A DNA stretch of 64,000 nt from Streptoalloteichus hindustanus (GCF_900129375.1 NZ_FQVN01000005.1:1-64000), one strand, 5' to 3'; shown: positions 33,089 through 42,014, numbered from the stretch's first letter. Translations and numbers: made by a program. Notes: a model not told the origin generated them from the sequence alone.

Positions 33089-33117
33089 CCGGACCTCCTC
33101 ACCTGGCTGTCCGACCG

Positions 33118-33148
33118 ACGCTAGACGTTGACGTCGGCGTCAAGGCAA
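33118..33148 (-). promoter_or_regulatory. MerR-type promoter with operator
   Basis: On the minus strand -35 TTGCCT and -10 TAGCGT are 19 bp apart, the over-long spacer used by MerR activators. Inside the spacer is the inverted repeat TTGACG-N4-CGTCAA (33128-33143). This is the expected site for autoregulation of the MerR-LLM operon. Confidence 0.7.
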
Positions 33149-33231
33149 GGCCCGACCGCCGCGCTCCGGTCCGTGGGTGGCGTGTGGTAGTTCTCCTGCG
33201 GGGCCGGGGACCGGAGGTCAGGAGGGGTGTG

Positions 33232-35445
33232 ATGGCGGCGGAGCCGGGTCGCGGGTCCGTGCTGGACGCGGTGCTGGAGCGGGTCACCTTCGCCAACGAG
33301 GAGACCGGCTACACCGTCGCCAGGGTCGACGCGGGCCGGGGCGAGCTGGTGACCGTCGTCGGCGCGCTGCTGGGCGCGCAGCCGGGGGAGTCGCTGCGGA
33401 TGCGCGGCCGGTGGGGCTCGCACCCCCAGTACGGCAAGCAGTTCCACGTCGACGACTACACGACCGTCCTGCCGGCGACGGTGCAGGGCATCCGCCGCTA
33501 CCTCGGCTCCGGGCTGATCAAGGGGATCGGCCCGAAGCTGGCCGAGCGGATCGTGGACCACTTCGGCGTCGACGCGCTGGACGTGATCGAGCAGACCCCG
33601 GAGCGCCTGGTCGAGGTGCCCAAGCTCGGCCCGAAGCGGACGAAGATGATCGCGGACGCGTGGGAGGAGCAGAAGGCCATCAAGGAGGTGATGGTCTTCC
33701 TCCAGGGCGTCGGCGTCTCCACCTCGCTGGCCGTGAAGATCTACAAGCAGTACGCCGACGACGCGGTCCGCGTGGTGCGCGAGGAGCCGTACCGGCTGGC
33801 GACCGACGTGTGGGGGATCGGGTTCAAGACCGCCGACACCATCGCGAAGGCGGTGGGCATCCCGCACGACTCGCCGCAGCGGATCAAGGCCGGGCTGTTG
33901 TTCACCCTGTCCGAGGCCACCGGCGACGGCCACTGCTACCTGCCGGAGCAGAGCCTGGTCGCCGAGGCGATCACGATCCTCCAGGTCGACGCCGGCGCGG
34001 TGATCGAGTGCCTGGCCGAGCTGGTCGCCGAGGAGGGCGTGGTCCGGGAGGAGCTGCCCGGCCCCGACCCGGCCGAGCCCGAGGCCGCGATCTACCTGGT
34101 GCCGTTCCACCGCGCCGAGATCGCCCTGGCCAACCAGGTGCGGCGGCTGCTGGACACCTCGGCCGACCGGATGCCGGCCTTCGCCGAGGTGGACTGGGAC
34201 CGCGCCCTGGCCTGGCTGCGCCGGCACACCGACGCCGACCTGGCGCCGGAGCAGCAGATGGCGGTCAAGCTCGCGCTGACCCGCAAGGTCGCCGTCCTGA
34301 CCGGCGGTCCCGGCTGCGGCAAGAGCTTCACCGTGCGCTCGGTCGTTGCGCTGGCCAGGGCCAAGAAGGCCAAGATCGTGCTCGCCGCGCCCACCGGCCG
34401 GGCCGCCAAGCGCCTGGCGGAGCTGACCGGGCACGAGGCGAGCACCGTGCACCGGTTGCTGCGGTTGCAGCCCGGCGGGGACGCCGCCTACGACCGCGAC
34501 AACCCGCTGGACGCCGACCTGGTCGTGGTCGACGAGGTCTCCATGCTCGACCTGTTGCTGGCGAACAAGCTGGTCAAGGCGATCGCGCCGGGCGCGCACC
34601 TGCTGCTGGTCGGCGACGTCGACCAGTTGCCGTCGGTCGGGCCGGGCGAGGTGCTGCGGGACCTGCTGGCCGAGGACACCCCGGTCCCGCACGTGCGGCT
34701 GACCCAGGTGTTCCGCCAGGCCGCCGAGTCCGGGGTGGTGACCAACGCGCACCGCATCAACGCCGGGGACTACCCGTTGGTCAGGGGGCTGCCCGACTTC
34801 TTCCTCTTCCCGGTGGAGGAGGCCGAGGACGCCGCGCGGATGACCGTCGACGTCGTGGCCCGGCGCGTGCCGAAGAAGTTCGGCCTCAACCCCCGGCGCG
34901 ACATCCAGGTGCTGGCGCCGATGCACCGCGGCCCCGCCGGCGCCGGCGCGTTGAACGCCCTGCTCCAGGAGGCGCTGACCCCGGCCCGGCCGGACGCGCC
35001 GGAACGCCGGTTCGGGGCCAGGGTGTTCCGGGTCGGTGACAAGGTCACCCAGATCCGCAACAACTACGACAAGGGCGCGAACGGCGTCTTCAACGGCACG
35101 CTGGGCGTGGTCACCGCGTTGGACGTCGACGAGCAGACGTTGGTGGTGCGCACCGACGAGGACGAGGACGTCGAGTACGACTTCGCCGAGCTGGACGAGC
35201 TGACCCACGCCTACGCCATGACCATCCACCGCTCGCAGGGCAGCGAGTACCCGGCCGTGGTCATCCCGATCACGACCAGCGCGTGGATGATGTTGCAGCG
35301 CAACCTGCTCTACACCGCCGTGACGCGGGCCAAGAAGCTGGTCGTCCTGGTCGGCTCGCGCAAGGCGATCGGGCAGGCCGTGCGCGCGGTCAGCACCGGT
35401 CGGCGGCACACCGCGCTGGCGCATCGGCTTCGGCGAGGGGCCTGA
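33232..35445 (+). CDS. recD2: RecD2-type 5'-3' DNA helicase
   Basis: 737 residues. The N-terminal region contains tandem HhH-like elements (YLGSGLIKGIGPKLAERIVDHFG and EVPKLGPKRTKMI), absent from RecBCD's RecD. The superfamily 1B motor follows: Walker A GGPGCGKSF, motif Ia AAPTGRAAKRL, motif II DEVSMLD, motif III GDVDQLPSVG, motif IV QVFRQ, and motif VI AYAMTIHRSQGSEYP with VTRAKKL. ATG 33232 has GGAGGGG. No recB or recC is adjacent, as usual for RecD2. Confidence 0.92.
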   Translation: MAAEPGRGSVLDAVLERVTFANEETGYTVARVDAGRGELVTVVGALLGAQPGESLRMRGRWGSHPQYGKQFHVDDYTTVLPATVQGIRRYLGSGLIKGIGPKLAERIVDHFGVDALDVIEQTPERLVEVPKLGPKRTKMIADAWEEQKAIKEVMVFLQGVGVSTSLAVKIYKQYADDAVRVVREEPYRLATDVWGIGFKTADTIAKAVGIPHDSPQRIKAGLLFTLSEATGDGHCYLPEQSLVAEAITILQVDAGAVIECLAELVAEEGVVREELPGPDPAEPEAAIYLVPFHRAEIALANQVRRLLDTSADRMPAFAEVDWDRALAWLRRHTDADLAPEQQMAVKLALTRKVAVLTGGPGCGKSFTVRSVVALARAKKAKIVLAAPTGRAAKRLAELTGHEASTVHRLLRLQPGGDAAYDRDNPLDADLVVVDEVSMLDLLLANKLVKAIAPGAHLLLVGDVDQLPSVGPGEVLRDLLAEDTPVPHVRLTQVFRQAAESGVVTNAHRINAGDYPLVRGLPDFFLFPVEEAEDAARMTVDVVARRVPKKFGLNPRRDIQVLAPMHRGPAGAGALNALLQEALTPARPDAPERRFGARVFRVGDKVTQIRNNYDKGANGVFNGTLGVVTALDVDEQTLVVRTDEDEDVEYDFAELDELTHAYAMTIHRSQGSEYPAVVIPITTSAWMMLQRNLLYTAVTRAKKLVVLVGSRKAIGQAVRAVSTGRRHTALAHRLRRGA

Positions 35446-35458
35446 GCCCGAGCGGCGG

Positions 35459-35492
35459 CCCCTGATCTCCCGCTGCGGAGGGAGATCCGGGG
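35459..35492 (+). terminator. hairpin after recD2
   Basis: Arms CCCCTGATCTCCC and GGGAGATCCGGGG pair over 12 of 13 positions with an 8-base loop. There is no T-tract. The 3' arm lies just before the next gene's ribosome site. Confidence 0.6.
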
Positions 35493-35504
35493 TCCGGAGG
35501 AGGG

Positions 35505-36083
35505 ATGCTGCCGCCGCTCGCCGACGGCACGCTCGTGGACATGAGTTCGGACAGCGACTCCGTCGTCGGTTCGGCCCGCGCGGCCGCCCCCGAGCCGGGC
35601 TTGGCGGCGGTCCGCTGGGCGTACGCGGCCGTCGCGTGGATGGTCGTGTCGTTCCTCTGGCACGTCTGGATGGGGATCGACTACGAGAGTGCCATGGGGG
35701 CCGACCCGGGCGGGCCCGTGTGGGTTTTCCTCGCCTACGACGGGCTCATCACCGTGCTGTCCGCCGTGGGCGCGGTCTGCGCGCTGGCCACCGTGCGGCC
35801 ATGGGGCCAGAAGATTCCACAGTGGACAGTGCGGGTCCCGTTGCTCTGCGGCAGCGCGCTCCTGGTCGTGCGGGGCGTGCCGGGGATGGTCGAGAACCTG
35901 TCGATGCTCGTGGGCCTCACCCCGGCCGGGCTGTTCGCCGGTCCGGACGCCACGCTGCCGCCGGCGGAGTTCGTCAGGACCCTGGTCATCAACGGGTACT
36001 TCTTCCTCGGCGCGGTGGTCCTGGTCCCGGTCGCGGTGCTGCACGGCCGTCGGCTGCGGGCCGTGCGCGCCCGGCACGCCTGA
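35505..36083 (+). CDS. four-helix membrane protein, unknown family
   Basis: A 192-residue protein with four hydrophobic segments (WAYAAVAWMVVSFLWHVWMG, FLAYDGLITVLSAVGAVCALA, VPLLCGSALLVVRGVPGMV, LVINGYFFLGAVVLVPVAVL), Arg and His at the ends, like DUF3995-type proteins. ATG 35505 has GGAGG four bases before; ATG 35541 is also possible. A dispersed palindrome TTCCACAGTGGAC lies inside the frame near 35815. Function unknown. Confidence 0.65.
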   Translation: MLPPLADGTLVDMSSDSDSVVGSARAAAPEPGLAAVRWAYAAVAWMVVSFLWHVWMGIDYESAMGADPGGPVWVFLAYDGLITVLSAVGAVCALATVRPWGQKIPQWTVRVPLLCGSALLVVRGVPGMVENLSMLVGLTPAGLFAGPDATLPPAEFVRTLVINGYFFLGAVVLVPVAVLHGRRLRAVRARHA

Positions 36084-36113
36084 CCGCGCCGGGCGGAACG
36101 GGGGTAAGAGGAT

Positions 36114-37343
36114 TCAGGGAGCGAGGAGGGGACCGCCTCGCTCGACGAGCCGTTCGAGCAGGGACACGGCGTGCTCCGGCCCGGGCAGGGTGGCGATCTC
36201 GGAGCGGAGCCGGTCGGCCGCCTGGCGGTACGAGGGGTTCGCCAGGACGGCCGACACCGCGTTCCCGACCTCCTCCGGCGTCGCGGCGACGGCGTCGAGC
36301 ACCTCCGCGACACCGAGGTCCGCGCAGCGGTCGGCGTTGTGCGGCTGGTCGGCGCCCATCGGGATCAGGACCATCGGGAGACCGTGCGCCAGCGCGCCCA
36401 TCACGCTGCCCGACCCGCCGTGCGAGACGACCGCCGAGCACCGGGGAAGGACCAGCGACTGCGGGACGAACCGTTCGATGTGGACGTGGGGCGGCTGGGG
36501 GCCGAACTCGGCGGGGTCGATGTGGCGGCCCACCGTGACGACCAGGTTGACCGGCAGCTCGCGCAGCCCGGTGATCACCCGTGAGAACAGGTCGCCGGAC
36601 TCCATGTTGAAGATCGTGCCGAGGGTGAAGTAGACGGTCGGGGCGTCGGACAGGGTGTCGAGCCAGTCCGGGGTGCTCTCGGAGCCGTTCTTCGGGCTGT
36701 TCTCGGGGTTGGTCTCTCGGTTGTTCTCCGGGCCGGCCGCCGGCCCGGCGTCGAGGACGTGCGGGCGCAGGGCGTGCGCCGTCGGCGGCAACGGGAAGTC
36801 GGGGTGGCGGTACCCGGGTGGGAACGGCGCCAGCACGAGGTTCCGGTCCAGCATCGCGAGGTCGGGGTCGGGCGGCAGGCCGTGCTCGGCGCGCAGCGCG
36901 TGCAGCGGCTCGGCGACCAGCTCCGCGCGCACGAACGAGCCGGAGGCGATGACGAGCACGGTCGCGTGCGGCAGGCCGAGGCGTTCGGCGACGACCGCCG
37001 CGCCGAAGTCCATCTCCTCGCGGACCAGGAGATCCGGCCGCCACTCGGCGCAGAGCGGGAGCAGCTCGGCGGCCCGCTTCCGCGCGCGGCTGCCGGCGAA
37101 GTTGTCCCGCACCACCCGGTCCTCCCGCTCCCGGTCCAGTTCCAGCAGCGGAAGGCGTTCCGGGACGGCGTTTCCGTCCACGCCCGCCGGGAACACGGGG
37201 AAGCCGGCCTGCTCGACGGTCAGGGCGATCCACGGTTCGGCCGTGAAGGCGACGGTGTGGCCGGCCGCCCGCGCGGCGCGGGCGATCGGGACGAGCGGGG
37301 CGAAATGCCCGGTGCCGCCAACGAAGGTGAAGAGGATGCGCAC
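36114..37343 (-). CDS. macrolide-type (MGT) glycosyltransferase
   Basis: About 409 residues. The N-terminal half holds the acceptor region (FVGGTGHFAPLVPIARAARAAGHTVAF, then a variable loop). The C-terminal GT-B donor half has the UDP-sugar signature: VSHGGSGSVMGALAHGLPMVLIPMGADQPHNADR near 310-345. Members glycosylate macrolides, flavonoids or aryl polyketides. An odd Asn/Glu/Ser-rich insert (about 215-235, PENNRETNPENSPKNGSES) sits between the halves. GTG 37343 is the chosen start. No secondary-metabolite cluster is adjacent. Confidence 0.85.
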   Translation of the reverse strand: MRILFTFVGGTGHFAPLVPIARAARAAGHTVAFTAEPWIALTVEQAGFPVFPAGVDGNAVPERLPLLELDREREDRVVRDNFAGSRARKRAAELLPLCAEWRPDLLVREEMDFGAAVVAERLGLPHATVLVIASGSFVRAELVAEPLHALRAEHGLPPDPDLAMLDRNLVLAPFPPGYRHPDFPLPPTAHALRPHVLDAGPAAGPENNRETNPENSPKNGSESTPDWLDTLSDAPTVYFTLGTIFNMESGDLFSRVITGLRELPVNLVVTVGRHIDPAEFGPQPPHVHIERFVPQSLVLPRCSAVVSHGGSGSVMGALAHGLPMVLIPMGADQPHNADRCADLGVAEVLDAVAATPEEVGNAVSAVLANPSYRQAADRLRSEIATLPGPEHAVSLLERLVERGGPLLAP

Positions 37344-37417
37344 CGTCTCGTCCCTTTCCCGCCCGTGGCGGCGATGTCCGCCGAAACGCGTCACCCTAGT
37401 CCGGATGGCCTCGGCCC

Positions 37418-38437
37418 TCACGTGGTTTTGGGCCCACGCCTCCCCTTCGCCCGCGCGGCGCCAGTTCCCGTCGCCACCTGGGAGATGCGACGGCCCAGCG
37501 CGTCCAGGTGGTCGAGCACCTCGGCCGGACCGTCGAGGGTGACCTCGACCCCGAGGGCGAGCAGGGACACCACCCGCTGGGCGACGATCTCCAGGGAGTC
37601 GGCCCCGAGCCGGACCCGGCACCGGCGCTCGCCCAGCGCCTCGATCCGGCTGGGGGAGGACGCGATCATCCGGGCCAGCACGACCTCCGCCGGAGCGTCC
37701 ACAGTGGCCTCCGCGTCGTACCGGTACGGCGCGGCGGCCAGGGTGCGGTCCAGGTAGGCGGCGGGGTCCCCGCCCGGGACCGGGCGCGGGGTGAACCGCC
37801 GGTGGGTGGGCGCGGGCGCGGTGATCCGGTCGACCCGGAACGTGCGCCAGTCGGCGCGCTCGGGGTCGTGGGCGATGAGGTACCAGCGGCCGTGCACGGT
37901 GACCACGTGGTGCGGCTCGACCCGGCGCGCGGTCGACGCGCCGTCCCGGCTCGCGTAGTCGAAGGACAGCACCTCGTGGTCGCGGCAGGCGGCGGCGACC
38001 ACCGCCAGGGTCGCCGGATCGGCCCGCGGCCCGTCCCACAGGACCACCGACGAGGTGGCCTGGGTGACCGCGGCGACCCGCTGCCGCAGCCGCGTGGGCA
38101 GCACCTGCTCCAGCTTGGCCAACGCCCGCACCGAGGTCTCCCTGATGCCGCTCAGCCCGCCGCCCGCCGCGGTGAGCAGCCCGGCCGCGACCGCCACCGC
38201 CTCGTCGTCGTCCAGGACCAGCGGCGGCAGGTCCCTGCCCGAGGCGAGCCGGTAGCCGCCCCCGGTGCCGGGGCTGGCGTCGACCGGGTAGCCCAGCTCG
38301 CGGAGCCGGTCGACGTCGCGGCGGACCGTGCGGTCGGTGACGCCGAGCCGCGCGGCCAGTTCGGCGCCCGACCACTCGCGCCTGCTCTGCAACAGCGACA
38401 GCAGGCGCAGCATCCGGGCGGGCATGGTCATCGTCAC
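37418..38437 (-). CDS. WYL-domain transcriptional regulator
   Basis: About 339 residues. The DeoR/HTH_11 winged helix is near 3-58 (MLRLLSLLQSRREWSGAELAARLGVTDRTVRRDVDRLRELGYPVDAS), followed by the WYL domain with HGRWYLIAHDPERADWRTFRVDRI and the C-terminal WCX part. Such regulators bind nucleic acid or nucleotide ligands. The start is GTG 38437 (or ATG 38431); a -10 box CAGTCT ends seven bases before the GTG, so it is probably leaderless. A perfect palindrome between it and the divergent hydrolase gene is the likely operator. Confidence 0.85.
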   Translation of the reverse strand: MTMTMPARMLRLLSLLQSRREWSGAELAARLGVTDRTVRRDVDRLRELGYPVDASPGTGGGYRLASGRDLPPLVLDDDEAVAVAAGLLTAAGGGLSGIRETSVRALAKLEQVLPTRLRQRVAAVTQATSSVVLWDGPRADPATLAVVAAACRDHEVLSFDYASRDGASTARRVEPHHVVTVHGRWYLIAHDPERADWRTFRVDRITAPAPTHRRFTPRPVPGGDPAAYLDRTLAAAPYRYDAEATVDAPAEVVLARMIASSPSRIEALGERRCRVRLGADSLEIVAQRVVSLLALGVEVTLDGPAEVLDHLDALGRRISQVATGTGAARAKGRRGPKTT

Positions 38438-38457
38438 ACCGACCAGACTGCCACGAC

Positions 38458-38480
38458 TTCCGGACAGGAGCTGTCCGGAA
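38458..38480. promoter_or_regulatory. operator, perfect 10-bp-arm palindrome
   Basis: TTCCGGACAG, a 3-base spacer GAG, then CTGTCCGGAA. It falls in the spacer/-35 zone of the WYL gene's own promoter on the minus strand and just upstream of a -10-like TACGGT (38488) on the plus strand. It can therefore control both the regulator and the hydrolase/FAD-oxidase genes. Confidence 0.7.
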
Positions 38481-38651
38481 GGCTCCCTACGGTTGAGGCA
38501 TCGCGAGGGACAACCGCCAAGACACGCAGAGCACGGGCCCACCGGTTCCCGCTCCGCCGAGCACATCCCCTTGTGTCCTCAGTGGACAGAACTGTCGCGG
38601 GCGGTCGTACCTCCTCGCGCTGGTGACGACCTGATCCCAGGAGGCAGGACC

Positions 38652-39323
38652 ATGACGACGTTCGTTCTCGTTCCCGGCGCGTGGCACGGCGGCTGGTGGT
38701 TCGAACCGTTCGCCAGGGAGCTGCGTCGGCACGGCCACGAGGCGTACGCGCTGACCCTGACCGGGGTTGGCGACCGGAGCCACCTGATGTCCGCCTCGGT
38801 CAACCTCGACACCCACATCCAGGACGTCGTGAACGTGTTGGAGATCGAGGGCATCGAGGACGCAGTCCTCTGTGGACACAGCTACGGCGGCATGGTGGTC
38901 AGCGGAGTGGCCGACCGCGTCCCGGAGCGCCTGCGGGCGCTGGTCTACGCCGACGCCTTCGTGCCGGCCGACGGCGAGTCCGTCTGGGACCAGGTGGACG
39001 ACACGTGGCGTCAGATCTACCTCAGCGGGATCGGCGCGGACGGCTACGCCATGCGCGTGCCGGACTTCGGTCTCGATCCCCGGGCCAGCGCGCACCCGCT
39101 GGCGACGGTGCTCCAGCGGATCCGGCTCACCGGCGCCTGGGAGCGGGTCCCGCGCCGGCACTACATCCACCTGTCGGGTTTCCATGGCACCCCGCTCATC
39201 CCGACCTACGAGCGCCTCCGCCAGGACCCGGCGTGGACCGTGCACAACCTGCCCGTCGGGCACAACATCCTGGCCACCGCGCCGGAGGAGTTCCTGAAGA
39301 TCATGCTCGCCGCCGCGGAGTGA
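38652..39323 (+). CDS. alpha/beta-fold hydrolase (EstX-like)
   Basis: A 223-residue protein with MTTFVLVPGAWHGGWWFEPF at the start (oxyanion GAWHGG), nucleophile elbow CGHSYGG (Ser near 80) and a late His in VGHNILATAPEEF. It belongs to the small esterase/pyrethroid-hydrolase group. Divergent from the WYL regulator, and 47 bp before the FAD oxidase gene, with which it probably forms an operon. Confidence 0.85.
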   Translation: MTTFVLVPGAWHGGWWFEPFARELRRHGHEAYALTLTGVGDRSHLMSASVNLDTHIQDVVNVLEIEGIEDAVLCGHSYGGMVVSGVADRVPERLRALVYADAFVPADGESVWDQVDDTWRQIYLSGIGADGYAMRVPDFGLDPRASAHPLATVLQRIRLTGAWERVPRRHYIHLSGFHGTPLIPTYERLRQDPAWTVHNLPVGHNILATAPEEFLKIMLAAAE

Positions 39324-39370
39324 CCCCGGTGCCTGGCGCATTCCCAGTGGAGAACGGAAAGAAGGAGACC

Positions 39371-40798
39371 ATGGACCACGCCCACACTCCGGAGACGGCC
39401 CAGCCCGACGCCGCGCTCACCGGTGCCGTGCTCGCCGACGTCGCCGCCCTGCGCGGCCGCGTGCGGGGGCCGGTGTTCCTGCCGGACGAGGACGGATATG
39501 CCGATGATTGCGCGGGATTCCAGACCGCCTACCAGCAACGTCCATCCATTGTGGTCGGTGCGGTCGACGCGGCGGACGTGCGCGCGGCGGTGGAGTTCGC
39601 CCGTGCGCACGGTCTTTCGGTCGCCGTCCAGGCCACCGGCCACGGGTTGGCGGACAGCACCGAGGGCGGTCTGTTGATCTCGACCCGGCGGATGGCCGGT
39701 GTCCGCGTGGACCCCGCCACCCGCACCGCCCTGGTCGACGCGGGAACCCGGTGGGCGCAGGTGATCGAGGCGGCTGCGCCGCACGGGCTGGCGCCCCTGA
39801 GCGGCAGTTCTCCGACTGTGGGGGCCGTCTCCTACGTCCTCGGCGGCGGAGTCGGGCTGCTGGCGCGCCGCTACGGCCACGCCGCCGACCACGTGCGCCG
39901 CATCGACGTCGTCACGGCGGACGGCCAGCTTCGCCAGGTCACGGCCGAGCGGGACGCGGACCTGTTCTGGGCGCTGCGCGGCGGCCAGGGCAACTTCGGC
40001 GTGGTGACCGGCATGGAGATCGACCTCGTGCCGGTGGCCCGGCTCTACGGCGGAGGACTGGTCTTCGACACCCCCCTGATTCCCGAGGTTCTGCGCACCT
40101 GGCTGGAGTGGACCACCACCCTGCCCGACGCGCTGACCTCCTCGGTGGGGCTGATCCCGTTCCCGGACGTCCCCGACGTGCCCGAGCCGATGCGCGGCCG
40201 GTTCGTCGCCCAGGTCAGCGTCGCGTACGCCGGGGACGCGGCGGAGGGGGAACGCCTGGTGGCTCCGCTGCGGGCGATCGGCCCCCGCCTGGCCGACACC
40301 CTGACCGACATGCCGTACAGCGACAGCGCCGCCGTCCACAACGACCCGACCCACCCGCACGCCTACCACAGCACCAATGTCCTGCTGCGGGACCTCGACG
40401 CGTCGGCGGTGCCGGCGATCCTCGCCGTGGCCGCGCCCGACTCGCCCGCCCCGTGCGTCGTCCAGCTCCGCCATCTCGGCGGCGCCCTCGGTCGTCCGCC
40501 CGCCGTGCCCAACGCGGTGAGCCACCGGGAGGCGCGGTACGCGGTGGGAGCCCTGACCTTCGCCGTCGCTCCGGGCGCGCCGATCGACCAGAAGGCCCAC
40601 CAGCGCCTGGCCGAGTCGCTGGGCGGCGCGGCCCTCGGCCACGCGCCGAACTTCCTGCTCGGCGGGAACCCGACGGCCGAGGAGATCCGCGCCGGTTTCG
40701 ACGCCGCGACCTACCAGCGACTCGCCGCCGTCAAGGCCACCTACGACCCGCGGAACATGTTCCGCCACAACCAGAACATCCCGCCCGCCGTCCGATGA
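39371..40798 (+). CDS. FAD-linked oxidase, BBE/PCMH family
   Basis: A 475-residue protein with a PCMH FAD domain near 55-230: VQATGHGLADSTEGGLLISTRRM (the His of TGHG is the site of covalent FAD), TRWAQVIEAAAPHGLAPLSGSSPTVGAVSYVLGGG and the RGGQGNFGVVT block. The C-terminus is YDPRNMFRHNQNIPP, the BBE tail motif. Members oxidise alcohols, sugars or polyketides with O2. No Tat or Sec signal. Start ATG 39371 with GGAG upstream. In operon with the hydrolase. Confidence 0.88.
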   Translation: MDHAHTPETAQPDAALTGAVLADVAALRGRVRGPVFLPDEDGYADDCAGFQTAYQQRPSIVVGAVDAADVRAAVEFARAHGLSVAVQATGHGLADSTEGGLLISTRRMAGVRVDPATRTALVDAGTRWAQVIEAAAPHGLAPLSGSSPTVGAVSYVLGGGVGLLARRYGHAADHVRRIDVVTADGQLRQVTAERDADLFWALRGGQGNFGVVTGMEIDLVPVARLYGGGLVFDTPLIPEVLRTWLEWTTTLPDALTSSVGLIPFPDVPDVPEPMRGRFVAQVSVAYAGDAAEGERLVAPLRAIGPRLADTLTDMPYSDSAAVHNDPTHPHAYHSTNVLLRDLDASAVPAILAVAAPDSPAPCVVQLRHLGGALGRPPAVPNAVSHREARYAVGALTFAVAPGAPIDQKAHQRLAESLGGAALGHAPNFLLGGNPTAEEIRAGFDAATYQRLAAVKATYDPRNMFRHNQNIPPAVR

Positions 40799-40824
40799 AC
40801 CCGCACCGGCGGTGAATCCGAGAG

Positions 40825-40873
40825 AACAGAAGGAGAGCACGAGGCTGACGACGCCACGTGCTCTCCTTCTGTT
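40825..40873. terminator. bidirectional hairpin terminator, 16-bp perfect stem
   Basis: Arms AACAGAAGGAGAGCAC (40825-40840) and GTGCTCTCCTTCTGTT (40858-40873) are exact complements, with a 17-base loop. It lies between the converging FAD oxidase and kinase genes, and the GTT/AAC ends give it a short U-like tail in both directions. Confidence 0.8.
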
Positions 40874-40895
40874 GTGCCGAACGGAACTAACGCGA

Positions 40896-41888
40896 TCAAC
40901 TTCCCGACTTCGTCCCACGGGGCCGTTCGGGGATGCCCCACAGCAGGTCGGCCAGCTCGTCCAGGTCCTCGATCCGCGTGAGGTCGTGCGGAACCTGGTC
41001 CAGGACGTCGAAGTCGTGCAGGAAGGTGAGGACCAGCATCTCGCGGGCGAAGGTCGGTGAGACCGGCCAGCGCGCGCCGGCCAGGGCGGCCGCGAGCAGC
41101 TCGCGGTCGGCGCGGAAGGCGTTGAGGTGCAACTGGACCAGGCTGTAGCGGGCGTCGCCGACGTAGGTGTCGTTGAAGTCGATCAGTCCGCTGACCTCGC
41201 GCCGTTCGCTGTCCACGAACACGTTGCCGCCGTGCAGGTCGCCGTGCACGAAGACCCGGGGTCGGCCGGCCAGCACCGCGTCGACGTCCGGCAGGAAGCC
41301 CTCGACCTGGTCGAGCAGCCGTGGGGAGAGGTAGCCCCGCCTCCGGTGGTCGTCGACGGTGGCGGCCCGGCGTTCGCGCAACATCTCGGTGAACGTGTCC
41401 GCTCGGCGCAGCACGTCCGTTCCGGCGAGGGGAAGCTCGTGCAGTCGGCGGACCAGCTCGCCGATCCGCCCGGCGAGCGCGACGCGGGTCCATTGGTCCA
41501 CAGTGGACGAAGCATCGCGCCAGGGTCGTCCGGACACTGTGGACATCACGACGTACGGCCACGGCCATCCCGGCCCGCTGGGGCGAAGCTCACCGCGCCC
41601 GAGCACCCGGGGCACCGGGAGGTCGTGTCCGTCCAGCAGATCGAGGGCGGCCCGTTCGGACTCGTGGCTGTCCGGCCCGCACCAGTGCTCCCCGTACAGC
41701 TTGACGACCAGGCCGGTGTCGCTCACCAGAACGGGATTGGTGCTCTCTCCCGGGACCCTGAGCGATCCGGGCTGCGGCAGGCCCAGGTCGCGCAGGGCCA
41801 CGCGAACCCAGGGTTCCCAGAACGTCCCGTCGTTGCGGAGCGCCGCGTAGCTCTCGTCCGACGTGATCACATCGAGGTCCGGGAGCAC
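40896..41888 (-). CDS. hygromycin B 7''-O-phosphotransferase homologue
   Basis: A 330-residue kinase closely resembling the hygromycin kinase of Streptomyces hygroscopicus (about 332 residues) along its whole length, by my recall: the opening TSDESYAALRNDGTFWEPW, RVPGESTNPVLV, VKLYGEHWCGPDSHESE, WPWPYVVMS, RRAATVDDHR, the catalytic VFVHGDLHGGNVFVD and metal-binding LIDFNDTYVGDARYSLVQLHLNAFR. All catalytic residues are present. It should confer resistance to hygromycin B or a relative. GTG 41888 is leaderless (-10 TATCCT six bases upstream). Identity was not computed. Confidence 0.85.
   Translation of the reverse strand: MLPDLDVITSDESYAALRNDGTFWEPWVRVALRDLGLPQPGSLRVPGESTNPVLVSDTGLVVKLYGEHWCGPDSHESERAALDLLDGHDLPVPRVLGRGELRPSGPGWPWPYVVMSTVSGRPWRDASSTVDQWTRVALAGRIGELVRRLHELPLAGTDVLRRADTFTEMLRERRAATVDDHRRRGYLSPRLLDQVEGFLPDVDAVLAGRPRVFVHGDLHGGNVFVDSERREVSGLIDFNDTYVGDARYSLVQLHLNAFRADRELLAAALAGARWPVSPTFAREMLVLTFLHDFDVLDQVPHDLTRIEDLDELADLLWGIPERPRGTKSGS
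41496..41508. repeat. perfect dispersed palindrome inside the kinase gene
   Basis: GTCCACAGTGGAC lies within the coding region, with a partial copy GGACACTGTGGAC 20 bp away (41531-41543). This shows the family is not restricted to gaps. Confidence 0.7.
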
Positions 41889-42014
41889 CGCGCCAGGATA
41901 GCCACGCCCCGTCCGTGCGGTGTGGTCCTGCGCCCGGGCGCGGATGGCGTGACGATGGCGGCATGCCACTGACCGCGTGACACCGCGAGGCGGGTCGCAC
42001 CCGGGAGGAACACC

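Noticed and set aside
37418-37757. Plus-strand frames over the WYL and glycosyltransferase genes
   Set aside because: They are antisense shadows with Arg/Gly-rich, low-information peptides.
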